The translations under genes and the position numbers were made by a program. A stretch of DNA of 64,000 nucleotides, from contig OX457027.1 of the NCBI GenBank assembly GCA_949752745.1, positions 77,121,214-77,185,213 of the forward strand. Reading direction: 5' to 3'. Source of the DNA: Protula sp. h YS-2021 (Eukaryota; Annelida; Polychaeta; Sabellida; Serpulidae). Below, in pieces: positions 41,815 to 52,955 of the stretch (its first letter is position 1; each line of letters starts with the position of its first letter). Under the pieces are notes generated by a model. It was not told where the DNA came from. It made no database searches and saw nothing but the letters and a program-made list of their open reading frames with translations.

Positions 41815-42050
41815 ACGTATGGTATGTTGAAGGACTGGCAAAGATGTACCTTTCAAGTTGGCGCCTTATACGTCGTTGCAAGGAGCTTATGCATATGGAG
41901 TATGGGAAGTGGGGGGGGGGGGGGGTGGAGATTGGCTGGGGGGTTACTGCCAAAGAAGTGGTGTATCTTGTATCGGTTGAGACGAGAAAATTTTCTATTT
42001 GCGTTGGTCTTGTAGGACAGACAGGGATGATATGCGTGCAGAGTTTGCAG
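41815..42050 (+). other. GPATCH1 intron 14 remnant, unit 2
   Basis: ACGTATGGTATGTTGAAGGAC marks the start of homology to unit 1 (31075 on). A poly-G run is at 41910-41925. The TRIM gene and all exons before 15 are missing from this unit. Confidence 0.7.
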
Positions 42051-42753
42051 GACAGGCTTTCGCCATCGCTCACAGGAGAACACGCCAGCAGTGTTACCCC
42101 AGTGGCAGCGAGGCAGGTCACCCAGGACTCCTACCGCCCAGCTTTGCCTCCCAGCTTTCATCCAGGTAATTTCTCAGCTATTGAATCTACCTGAAAAAAT
42201 GTACCGAAAAAAATGGATACCAGGTTCGATGTTGTTCGGCTCGCAAACTGTGCTCAGGGGCCCTGTTGATGTACAGGATGAAATATAAACAGAGCCTGTG
42301 TAGGTACTGAAGGCAAGGAAAAATGGCACTGCTGATGTACAGTATTACGTATAAATAGGGCGTGTGCATGTACTGAAAACAAGGAAACAGTCTTGTTTCT
42401 CAAACCAAGGGAGGGTCACTAAAATCGCAAATAAAAAGTGACACGAGACAATTTGAAGTAAAAAATTTCCCCTGAAGGCAGAAAACGTACTGCACTGTTT
42501 TTTTAGAGGAGAAATTATCACAAATATTTGCCATCGCATTTGCGGCGCTCGTATTTTCATGCAACAAACTTTTCAAACGTTTTAGTACAGCAGGTAGCAC
42601 CTTATAAACTGAGTGGTATACGTGTTATTTCATATAAACGGTTTTTCTGAAACAGTAAGCCATATCTTGTAAAAAAGTAAAATAAAATAAGAGAGTAGAA
42701 TTTAATCATTGTCGGTTCACCGAAATTTACACAAAATCCGTTTCTATTTTTTT

Positions 42754-43033
42754 AGAACCCGCCATCATAGCGGAGGCGGGGGGATATTGAAATGCCTCAT
42801 GTCCGTTCGTCCGTCCGTCCGTCTGTCCGTTATCACTTTTGTCCAGGCCATATCTCCGTAACCGTTGATCGCAGGCATCCCATACCTTGAGGAATGAAAG
42901 AATATATAATGTGGTTTTGCAATGTCAGGTTAATTTTTGATTTCATAGAAAAATGTCAAAATTATGGACTTATGAAATGTTTGGACTAAGTCGTTTACTT
43001 TGGGCACCTTGTTTGTTTTTTTTTTTTGTTTTT
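42754..43033 (+). mobile_element. Hairpin-ended element, AGAACCCGCC type, private to unit 2
   Basis: After a T run: AGAACCCGCCATCATAGCGG then AGGCGGGGGGATATTG, TCCGTTCGTCCGTCCGTCCG, CCATATCTCCGTAACCG. Unit 1 has only the T run at the same point (about 31975). The right end lies in T-rich sequence (43010-43033) and is not clear. Confidence 0.55.
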
Positions 43034-43325
43034 TTTTTTTGGATAAAAACCAAAAAAGGTCGTCGGCGGGCCGAGCTACAAAAAGGAATGAGAAACAAGC
43101 CTATTTTCTTATTGGCCAAAAGAAATAGTGCGCCATCTGTCTTTTTTTTTTTTTTTGGTTTTTGTTTGGTGGAGTCTGGGTTGATATCGATAAAGTCAGA
43201 GAGCTGCTGTATATTCTAAGTCGGATCATTACTAAGTCCGATCTGCATATTCTGTCCACAACGCGCCTGGTTTGTGAAGGGTGACGGTTGTCCAACAGCC
43301 AACTGCTACGACAATCTGTTAAGTA

Positions 43326-43899
43326 GAGTAAGGTGGGGCAAGAGGCCCCTCCTTAAGCGCGATTTGCTATAAAATTTTATTGAGTTGAGATATGTTCCTT
43401 ATCTTTTGCTTGGTGTTCAACCTCAAATCCCTCTACCTCCACAATAGTGAATCAGTTATTAAAACTTTACTTTTCATGAAAAACTGAATAAAAAATTTTT
43501 GCCCTTAGTGGGCCTTTTGCCCCTTACCTGCCCCCCGAAGGGTACAATGTGAATGTCATCTCGAAAAATTACTATCGCCTATCAGCGGTAACACTCTGTT
43601 ATGTTTTTAGAAACAGCAAGGCCACTTATTAATTTCATGATATTACCCTAAAATCTGTAACCTATAAAACTTCTATGGCTTCCCAAAAATTCTGATTCTT
43701 ATGAAACTGACCCCCTAAAATTAAATAATGTCTTTACTTGCAACATTGTGCCACTGTTGTGGTTTTATTTATATTACATGTGCTTTCGTCATGTGGCGCT
43801 TCGATCAGTTTTGATTTTGAGTGAAAAAAGTAACACATTTCAAAATAACGTTGAGACGGCCTTTAACCCCGCATGGGCGTCTTGCCCCACCTTACTCTG
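43326..43899. mobile_element. GGTGGGGCAAG-type TA-flanked MITE, private to unit 2
   Basis: GAGTAAGGTGGGGCAAGA at the left and TCTTGCCCCACCTTACTCTG at the right are inverted ends. TA flanks both (43324-43325, 43900-43901). Unit 1 has a single TA (32690-32691) at the same place. 574 bp. Tc1/mariner-like target preference; no transposase. Confidence 0.85.
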
Positions 43900-44904
43900 T
43901 AACACGTATCGACTCCACAGAGACCGGCTGGGGGGTGGTCGTTGGATTCCGTGCAAAGTACTGATTAAATGCTGGAACTAGTTCTTAAAAGTAGGTGTAT
44001 CTGTCCAGAGGTCGGCTGTTCAGCGCAGAATATGATGTTCAATGGAATCTATGATTGGTAGTGGTAGGGGTTGTACGTAAAAGTACATGCTGGGTTTGAT
44101 TCGAGAGTGACGGATCTTTGATGCACGTTGTGGTCGCAGGTCACCGCTGGGATAAACTGCTGTGTTGTAGGCTCTGACATAAGCGACGAAAACAGCTCCA
44201 GAAAAGAGAAGCGAAAACAAAAGAACGCAATAGAGAAACACGCAAAGAGAAGGAAAAGAAGGTAACGGTTTGCCTTTTTTGGAAACATTTCTGCTCAGCT
44301 ATAGCACAACACTGTGACAAGTCCTTCGCGCTCTTATGAGTAAGACAAAGGGAAATGCGACGGAATGACTGAGAGATATTAAATTATTCTACGATACTAG
44401 GTAAATTGAGGAATAAGTAAAGAAAATCTATTCCTGAGTTGAAAAACTATTTTTCTTTCTTTTTTTTAGTCATCACATAAAAAGCACAAAAGCAAAGAGA
44501 AAAAGAAGAAAAAAGATAAAAAGAAGGAAAAAGATAGAAAGAAGGAAATAGTGATAAACAGCAGTGGCGGGAGCGAGGCTGACGAGGACACAGACAGCGA
44601 CTCTGTCACCCAGCCATCCAACCGTGAATTGCTGCATAAGTAAGCCGCAACAGTTGTCGTTTATTCCGATGTTATGAGAGTATGCCCGAAGACCAGAGAA
44701 AAAGGGGGAATTTTGACATGTTTTTCCCATACACCCCGTCCCTCTGCCCCATCCCATTCCCCCCTCCCCCACCCCGACCTGTAAATCTTTAATGGAATAT
44801 CGGGGGAATATCGAGTGTTCATTTTTGAGTTTTCATTCGGAGTAAAGCCAGTGTTGTCCAGTCATTCAAGTCAGTTTAGCAGTGTCACCGCTGTTACAAT
44901 TGTA

Positions 44905-45040
44905 ACGGTCTCTCCTGTTGCTTAGCAGGTGTAACAGTCGCTCATACTGCTCAGCATGTGTAACAGTCATATTGCTCAGCATGTATAACAGTCACTCATG
45001 CTGCTCAGCATGTGTATCAGTCACTCATGCTGCTCAGCAT
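44905..45040 (+). repeat. 29-bp minisatellite, unit 2 copy
   Basis: About five units of GTGTAACAGTCACTCATGC plus TGCTCAGCA, fewer than in unit 1. Followed by a degenerate GTGCCGAGTTGACCAAAAAA-type short repeat (45110-45190). Confidence 0.85.
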
Positions 45041-45733
45041 GTATTTTGCGTTAACTATCTTGTATTTTGTCAAAACTATTTTTTTAAATTTTTGATGCCA
45101 AGCTCACTAGGCTTGGTGCCGAGTTGACCAAAAAAAAAGTGCCGAGTTGACCAAAAAATGCCGAGTTTGTTTGGTGCCGAGTTAGTTGAGTGCCGATCTG
45201 AACAAACCCCTTCCCTAAGATCTTGTTATCGCGACGTAGGAGCATATAAGGGCTAAACAAAGTTCACGGCGTCCTAATTTTATGTACATGTATTATATTT
45301 CAGATTAAAAAATCACCCTGGCTTGAAGCGAATGACGGCGGCAGACTTTATGTGAACAAGAGAAAAGAGAGAACATACAGAGCGTATTACCTGCTTCCCT
45401 CACGGTTCTTGCAAGAAGAGTCGCCAGTTAAGACAGACAGGGCACGTTACTTGCTTCGCTGACGGTGCTTGGAGGAAGAGTCGCCAATAAAGACAGACTG
45501 GGCATGTTACTTGCTTCGCTGACGATGCTTGCAGGAAAGTCACGAATGTGGATATATAAAAATTTGAGGCGGGACGAGATATTCGTGTCAGGTTGAAAAA
45601 TATTTGATGAAATGCACTGAATAAACACTCAGCGACTAAATAATAATACAGTAGATGTTCGTTAATCCGAACAAGTCGGAACCGGTGAAATTTGTTCGGA
45701 TTAACACTATTTCGGATAAACCGATATTTTGTA

Positions 45734-47086
45734 TATGTTACAGCGAATCTGTAAAACCAGCGAATCTATAGATTCGCTGAAAATTTCAGCGAATCTATAG
45801 ATTCGCTGACTCACTTAGCGAATCTGTAGATTCGCTGAAAATTTTCAGCGAATCTACAGATTCGCTGGTTTTTCACCTAAAAAATTATACAGATTCGCTG
45901 AAATTGCCTGATCGGGCCATCTTACCGACATGATCACTTGCTTTCGGTAATATTTGAGATTTAATTGCTTTTGAATGATTACGTTACTCAGTTGTATTTT
46001 ACACACCTTTTGCGTGGTTTGTGTGAAGGGAATATATTAAAATCGGGCTTGATTCTCTGTTTTCATCGCTATTAACTCATTTCATGAGGTTTTTTTGGTC
46101 ATTTGATGAAAACACAGCAATAATATGCTTTCACACAAGAACAAAGTTTCTATTCGTTGAAATCCTTGTCCTATCGGTTTCTGTTAAATTAAACTATGAG
46201 TATGCGGAGCATCGAAAATTAACACTGATTGGATAAGCGTACCGTAATTCAATTGCAATTTATATCACCCGGAGGTGAAGAGATTTTTAAGTTGCACTCA
46301 CGGAAAAATAATTGCAATTTGGCTAATAGCAATCTGAATGATACTCAGAAGGAGAGTAATGATTGCAATTTATTTAGAAACAATAGTATTAAGATTTGCT
46401 GTGATCAATTTTATGAAACACGATAATACAAAGAGAGAAACTTAATTTAAGCCTTTGTGAATATTGATAGCAAATATTATCGAACGCTTCCAATGTTGTT
46501 TTTCATTTGAGACTAGAAATTCGCATTTCAACAAGGCATTTTAAAGCTAGTTAAATAAAAATCTGTGTAAATTTAAAAGTTCCGATTGCAATATATCCTA
46601 TTCCGAAAAAACAAGAAACTTAATTTAAGCATTTGTGAATATTGATAGCTAATATTTTCGAACGCTTTCCAATATTGTTTTTCATTTGAGACTAGAAACT
46701 CGCATTTCAACAATTCAGTTTAAGCTAGTTAAATAAAAAATATATGCAATTTTAAATGTTCGGATTCCAATATAATACATTCCAAAAAAAAAAAAAAACA
46801 AGAAAAAGGTATGTAAAACACCTCTGGAGTAAAGAAGTCACATGAAAGCAATTAAATTTCAAATATCACCCAACACAAGTAATTCTGTCAGTAAAGATGA
46901 CTGGTCAGGCAATTTCAGCGAATCTGTATAATTTTAAAGGTGAAAAACCAGCGAATCTGTAGATTCGCTGAAAATTTCAAGCGAATCTATAGATTCGCTA
47001 AGTGAGTCAGCGAATCTACAGATTCGCTGAAATTTTCAGCGAATCTATAGATTCGCTAGTTTTACAGATTCGCTGTGACATATATG
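45734..47086. mobile_element. Palindrome-armed MITE nested in the pogo-like element
   Basis: Both ends (45737-45905 and 46910-47083) are inverted repeats of about 165 bp. Each is built from several near-perfect palindromes of CAGCGAATC + TATA/TGTA/TACA + GATTCGCTG. The outer tip is TATGTTACAGCG / CGCTGTGACATA, with TA next to it. Inside, a segment of about 125 bp (AAACTTAATTTAAGCMTTTG..) is duplicated at about 46439 and 46617. No coding capacity. Confidence 0.8.
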
Positions 47087-47152
47087 GGGTGGAATTCCAT
47101 GCAGTGTGTTAATTTTAAACACAAAAAAATGCATTAAATTTAATTCAACCAT

Positions 47153-47672
47153 ATCCCCCGTGGAACGGAGGGATATAGTTTTGAACTTTTCGGTCGGTCG
47201 GTCACGCTTCAGTCTCACACGCCTACAGGCCACATTAATAGATGGATTCCTTTCAAATTGTACACGGTTTCTCTGGACCCTTCCGCAGTGCAGTGGCCAA
47301 GAATTTTCCGGATCGCAAAAAAATTGACAAAATGGCGGACTTTTGAAAATCGGCACTGCACTTAGCGTATATACGACAGTCTCGCGCCTACAGGCCATAT
47401 TAATGGATGATTCATTTCCGATTTTGTACACGGCTTCTCTGGATCCTTTCGCAGTGCAGTGATCAAGGATTTTCCGGATCCGAAAAAAATTGACAAAATG
47501 GCGGACTTTTGAAAATCGGCGCTGTTCTTAGAGTACCAATATCACTCTCACGCCCTACTGGTTAATGGATTGATTCGTTTGAATGTTGGACACTGCGTCT
47601 ACCTATCCTTCCACTTTAAAATTTTGCGTAGTCAACACGCAACAGCCTTACACCATATCGGCCACGGGGGAT
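47153..47672 (+). mobile_element. Hairpin-ended element, CCCCCGTGG type, nested
   Basis: It begins ATCCCCCGTGG, then AACGGAGGGATATAG and a TCGGTCGGTCGGTCACG tract. It has two to three diverged units of about 180 bp (CGCCTACAGGCCA, TTAATRGATGGATTC, ATGGCGGACTTTTGAAAATCGG) and ends CCACGGGGGAT, complementary to the start. Confidence 0.68.
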
Positions 47673-48960
47673 AGACGTACTCCTCGAGACGTAGTCAAGT
47701 TTAATAAGGCTTAAAGCATTCTGTTGAATATAACAATACTAAAACAAGTTAAATAACACAAAATGAAGCAAAATCATATGAGTGAAAATCGCTCTAACTT
47801 GCTGAAAAAGTTTTTGATTCTTTTCTGGCTTGTGTTCATAGCTCGGTTCTTTTTTCTAAGAAATTAGTTACACTGTTCAAGTTTTAAAACATTTTCGTTG
47901 CAGTTGGGCATGTTCCAACTGTCCGTGTGGATAAAGTGCTTGGTGTAACGTTTAGATCTTTAACCAGTTTGTTATTTTTACACCCTGTTCAAGTTCTTTT
48001 AATGCTCTGTACTTTAGCTCGAGAGTACTCGCTACGTTTCCGTTTGCTAGCCGCATTTGTACAGTTAATTAGGCAGTGTTTCTTGTTCTGAATCTATGTT
48101 CAATTTGGTGACATAGCAGTTAAGAACGGAGGGGGGGGGGGAGGGGGTTGTGAGCATGCGTGACATTCTTGCATTGACATTTTAATGTTTGTGAATCAGG
48201 CACCTACTCACACAAACAATAGGCGTTATTTGACAGATTTGTTTTGTTTTGATAAAATATATATTCGTTAATCCGAATTTTTTGGTATAAATGTGTAATA
48301 AAATTTGTCGGGACAGGGCTATTTTGTTCGGATAAATCGATATTTCGGATAAACAGTGTTCGGATTAGCGAGCATCAGCTGTAAATAAAAAAGAATAAGT
48401 GAAAGAATAAAGAAGTGAAAAAAGGATGAAGAGCGTTTGATATCTTCAGTGGCAAGAAATCTTCAACAAAATTACCTGTAATTTCTGACCGACAGTTATC
48501 AATTCACATTTAGGACGTGAAAAAGTGAAACGTTCAGATGAGACTTCTATGACGTCTAAGGAGATGAGAGATTAAGCTCCTTGCAGATAACATTCAAGTA
48601 TACCCGGCTGCCTTTTATTTTTTGGAGGGATTTAGTTCAGTTACAGCCAGTTTCTGCTAGACATTTCTATGCTCAGCCTTCATGTTAAAAAATCACAAAA
48701 CTTTCAGCAAATAAGGGCAGCAAAATCAATTTTGTCGAATGTGTGATAAGTGTGTGATAAGTCCTGTACACTGATGTTGTGTGTGCACTGGGCGTTTGTA
48801 GTTGAAAATCTTAGCTTGTAGGCCCTTGTGGCTGTCAACTTTTTTTTTCTTTTTGGCTTTACTATTTTTAGCTCAGTCGGCTTTTGGGGCATCCGTTGTC
48901 AGTTATATGGGTGTGTGTGTGAACAAATTGTCAAACTGCTACTCTTGCCACATTTCTGCT
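47673..48960. other. Rest of the pogo-like element, then 3' spacer of unit 2
   Basis: No gene. The open frame at 48704-48892 is not conserved in unit 1. Sequence from 48382 corresponds to 34431 on in unit 1. Confidence 0.45.
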
Positions 48961-50640
48961 CCGATTGATTGGATTCCTTTCCAATTTTTGCACGAAAGTT
49001 CCTTAGGTAGGCCTCTCTTGAAAAATCACGTTTTAGACTACGTTGGCATGGTCTTATCACATCAAAAGACGGGCATCCGTCGTCTGTTTATACGTATGTA
49101 CGTGTGTTAATTTTTGTTTAAAATGCTTCTTCACCTTTAGTTTCGATGGTATTCCTTTCAAATTTTGTACGAACGTTCTCTAGTTTCTCGGTTGAAAAAA
49201 AATTTTTGGCGATCCGCCAAAAATTGGCCGAAGGGGGGACATTTAAAATTTTTAGGTTGCCAAATTTTAAAATGCTTCTTCTCCCACAATTTTGATCAGA
49301 TTTTCTTTACATTTTGTGCGAATGGTCTCTAGGTAGCCATCTCTTGAAAAGTACTTTTTTAGGCGATCCGCAAAAAATTGGCCAAATGGGGGCATTTATA
49401 ACTTTTTGGTAGCCAGTTTTCAAAATGGCTCCCCCAATTTTCCTCCCAGAATGATTCATTATAGACCTCTCTTGAAAAATTACTTTTTCTTGGCGATCCG
49501 CCAAAATTGAAAAATGAATAAACATGCGCAGTGGTCCGAAATGTGGACCGCGCATCAACACAAGCTGAAAAAAAACATGCGCACTCGTCCGAACTGCAAA
49601 CCGCTCATCAACAGAAACTGGTTCGAAATGCAAAAAGTGCATCTACACAAGTAATATAAACATGCGCGCTGGTTCAAAATGCGAACCGCACATCGACGCA
49701 AGTTAAATGAACATGCGTACTGGTCCGAAATGCAAATCCCACAAAATAATACATAGCAAAACATTGAAACTTTAGTAATACTGTTTTAGACGCAGCGTTT
49801 TCTTCTTGTCAAAACAACAACGCAAACGTAATCACATGTGTTTGATCATATCACCATTCACTGGTCGTTTCTGTTCCTTGAAATGATATTGTATGTCCGA
49901 CCAACAGTACACGTGTGTGGATAGTTTCGATACGTTGTTCGAAGGTATCTCTGATAGACTACCCAGTCTACCAGAGATGTACCAGATCTGTTTCCCATTT
50001 TTTGGGAAACAAATCTTTGTATGTATTTATCGGTCTATGTTCGGGTCCGTTGCTAAAATAATTATTTAGCTAGCTCTTTGCCATCTCGTCTTTTGAAGCC
50101 CAATTTTTCAAGGAAATTCCCTTATTCATGCTCGCTGGAATTGGTCTTATCGCCTTTTGTAAGCTGGGACTTTGTCCTTGGACACACTTGTACACTGGGA
50201 CTACCACTTTTGGCAACCATGCAAGCTTATTCATACGTGATTCACTAGATCTCGGCTGGTCACAATGTCCCCGGAATTCTTTTTTTTTTTTTTTGCGATC
50301 CGCCAAAAATAGGCTAAATGGGAACATTTATAACTTCTTGATTGCCAATTTTGAAAATGCCTCTCCCACCATTTTGATCAGATTTTCTTTAACGTTTGCA
50401 CGATTGTTCTCTAGGTAGATCTCTCTTGAAAAAATGTATTTTTTTGGCGATCGGCCAAATATTGGCCAAATAGGCGGGCATTTTTAAATTTATTGGTTTT
50501 TAATTTTGAAAAAGTTTCTTCTCCCACAATTTTGATTAATTCCTTTCCAACTTTGTCGGATTGTTCTCCAGGTAGGCCTCTCTTGAAAAATTCCTATTTT
50601 TGGCGATTGGTCGAATATTGGCCAAAGGGGGGCATTTATG
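48961..50640 (+). repeat. 160-180-bp satellite array leading into unit 3
   Basis: Same monomer as 35051-36030, more diverged, interrupted by a 60-bp repeat (49515-49745) and a private stretch (about 49745-50290) with no recognised feature. Confidence 0.7.
49515..49745. repeat. Tandem array, about 62 bp x 4
   Basis: Units of AAACATGCGCACTGGTCCGA, AATGCGAACCGC, ACATCRACACAAG. Opposite-strand open frames (49307-49764) arise from it. Confidence 0.75.
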
Positions 50641-51350
50641 TCTCCCAGACCTAGGGTAGACGTTCTGTGTGTGTATGTGTGGTTGTGTATTTGTGTCAGT
50701 CTGTTGAGAACAAAATGTTGTGTACAAGATATCTCGAGAACGAAAAGTCGAATAACTTCAAACTTAGTCTATATATGACGTCATCGCGTATGGCGTCATC
50801 GCGTAAAATATGTATGTATTTTGCACAAGATTTTGTTTGCAAAACTTCAAACTTAGTCTATATATGACGTCATCGCGTATGGCGTCATCGCGTAAAATAT
50901 GTATGAATTTTGCACAAGATTTTGTTTGCAAAACATCTCAGTAATGGAAAGTCACATCGACTTTAAATTTTATCTGGATATTCCTTGGCTCATTCGAACG
51001 GTTCTGTCAATTTTTGACGCAAGTTATGTTATTAGGGAAGGCGTATGATGTCATTACGTAAAAGTCTTGTATGTAAGATTTCTCAGCCGCTGAACATCGG
51101 AGAAAGTTAAAACTTGGTGGGTTTTTGGCTTGGTTAGTCCGAAGGATTTTTCAATTTTGTCGCCAGTACAACGAACGATTACGGTGTGTGACGTCATCAC
51201 GTAAAATAGGCATTTAATTTGGACAAGATCTTGTGTACACGATATCTCGATGACGGGAAGTCATATCGACCTCATATTTTGTATGAGTGTTCTTTGGATC
51301 AGTCGGATGATTCTATAAACTTTTGACGAGTGTACTCTTGTGTATTGTGT
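50641..51350 (+). repeat. ATATCTCGAGAACG repeat units with TGACGTCA boxes
   Basis: It contains CAAGATATCTCGAGAACGAAAAGTCG-type boxes (from 50727) and CGATATCTCGATGACGGGAAG (51240). A tandem duplication of about 88 bp (50757-50934) carries ATATGACGTCATCGCG and GGCGTCATCGCGTAAAATA. Diverged relative of 15690-15880. Confidence 0.65.
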
Positions 51351-52734
51351 GTAGTGGCCGCTCTAGTTTGTTTTTTTATTTTGCCCGTTTAATTTGCAAC
51401 TGAATTGGCATATGTATGGGAAACACCCGATGCTAGGAATTGGCTTGTACAAGCTAGCGAGACTGCCTAAAAAGAAAGAAAATCACGGTTTCGAATAAAT
51501 TTTCGATATTTTGGCGTTTTGCGTGCCATAAAAATGAGAAGTATTTGCCGCCAAACTTTAGTGAAGTATCCTTTTCCTGCTGTGGCCCGCGTGGCTCCAG
51601 AACATCGAAAACGCTTGGCACTGGAAATGAACGAGTCTAATAATGCTGAAAAATCCCGAAACGGCCACTTGAATGGTCTTTGTGCGAGCGATTTATTCCA
51701 TTGCGTACAGTTGTTCGATTTAACCTTTCTCGGTAGCTATCGGGTGGGGGGGGAGGATTTATGGGTAAGGGTTGTATTCGATGGCTGGGATTTGAATGCA
51801 AGAAGAGTAGTTGCTTTCAGAGGTAGCGTGTTCAGGGTAACTGGACATTGTTTGATCAGCATTAAAACAGGTAATTAAATGGCTGCCTGGAAAATACCCT
51901 TGCCTGTCTAGGCGAGACTTTTGTACATGATTTAACTAGTGTAGCTTTTTTGTAAAAGTGTAAATTAACACTATTATGTAAAATAGGAATATCTCAAGCA
52001 GATATAGACCAACGTAGATTGAGGATAATTCAGCTTCTGTGATTGTCTATAAATATCTGTTAGATTTAGCCTGGTGAGATCTGTTCCGGAATAGTCCTAT
52101 TTCGCCTTATTTCGCCTTCAGCGAAAACTGTTTGGATTCTTATCTGCTTAATATATTCTTATTTTAAATTATATTATCAACAGTATTTTTTAATTATTAT
52201 ATTACTGTCGTTACACCGATTTAGCAGGTCATTTGCCTGTACATCTACCTCGGTTGGGGCGAAAGCGGAACATCTTATTTGCTACAGAAAACTGTGCAGG
52301 GATATGTTGAGTAATGTACGTGCGCACTGTTTCTGCATCCAAACAGAAACGGATATTGGAAGCTGTCTTGGAGGAGCAACACTGTTTACTTAATTTGTTT
52401 GATCGCTCACTCCCGAGACTGAAACATCCCAAGATTAGCTTTCAGTGTCCGAGGGTTTTGACCCACCAGATAAGTTTTTTTTCAGTCGAATAAATCAGCC
52501 CTTGATACTGCCGAGTTGTATCGCATCGGTTAACAACTGTTCGAGATTTTCAAAACCGGTTAACCTGTTTCAAAATTAAAAGCGGTTCTAAACCGCAAAT
52601 TAAAGAATCAGTCTTAGGTTTAAGTGCAATTATTTAAGTGAGAATCGTAAATACCTTATAAACAACTACAGCCACCAGACAGAAAGATTTGTTAGAGGGT
52701 AATTGTCATTTTTAGGGTTAAATGATGCTGCTTG

Positions 52735-52778
<44 letters not shown>

Positions 52779-52779
52779 G
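51351..52779 (+). repeat. Inter-unit spacer, unit 3 copy (diverged)
   Basis: Homologous to 16880-18870 but lacking the CCCCCGTGAA element and 58-bp array. A (TA)n(TG)n run lies at 52736-52778. No gene. Confidence 0.75.
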
Positions 52780-52955
52780 ACAGGTAACGTTTATATCAAA
52801 TAGATGAAATGCCAAAGCCTCCCTTCTTCGCCCAAGAGCAGAAAATGATGGATTTTAAGGAACTGTGATGATGCTGCTTGTGTATATGTGTGTCTGGACA
52901 GGTAACGTTTATGTCAAACAGATAAGTGCCAAAGCCGCCCTTCCTGAGAAAAGTT
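52780..52955 (+). pseudogene. GPATCH1: GPATCH1 exon 2 remnants, unit 3
   Basis: As in unit 1, two truncated copies of exon 2 (GATGAAATGCCAAAGCC.. at 52803, GATAAGTGCCAAAGCCGCCC at 52921) lie behind GGTAACGTTTATRTCAAA. The conserved FHGAF..[8 protein letters not shown] part is missing. Confidence 0.72.

Larger units (their letters stand above)
42051..45355 (+). pseudogene. GPATCH1: GPATCH1 3' fragment, unit 2 (exons 15-18 only)
   Basis: Exon 15-like 42051-42165 (DRLSPSLTGEHASSVTPVAA.., PALPPSFHP), exon 16-like 44147-44261, exon 17-like 44470-44639 (HKSKEK.., SGGSEADEDTDSDS, LLH), exon 18-like 45304-45355 (LKNHPGLKRMTAADFM, TGA). Exon 16 has lost its acceptor (CACAG to CACCG) and carries a 7-bp deletion, turning the basic tail into another frame. 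There is no promoter-proximal part, no G-patch. A 5'-deleted pseudogene fragment. Confidence 0.88.
45649..48381. mobile_element. Pogo/Tigger-like element with nested insertions, private to unit 2
   Basis: Left end CAGTAGATGTTCGTTAATCC, right end GGATTAGCGAGCATCAGCTG, inverted and starting CAG, with TA at 45647-45648 and 48382-48383. Unit 1 has one TA in AATAATAAATAAA (34429-34430). Sub-repeats TTCGGATAAACCGATATTT recur near both ends. The interior has no transposase; it holds a palindrome-rich MITE and a hairpin-ended element. Confidence 0.85.
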
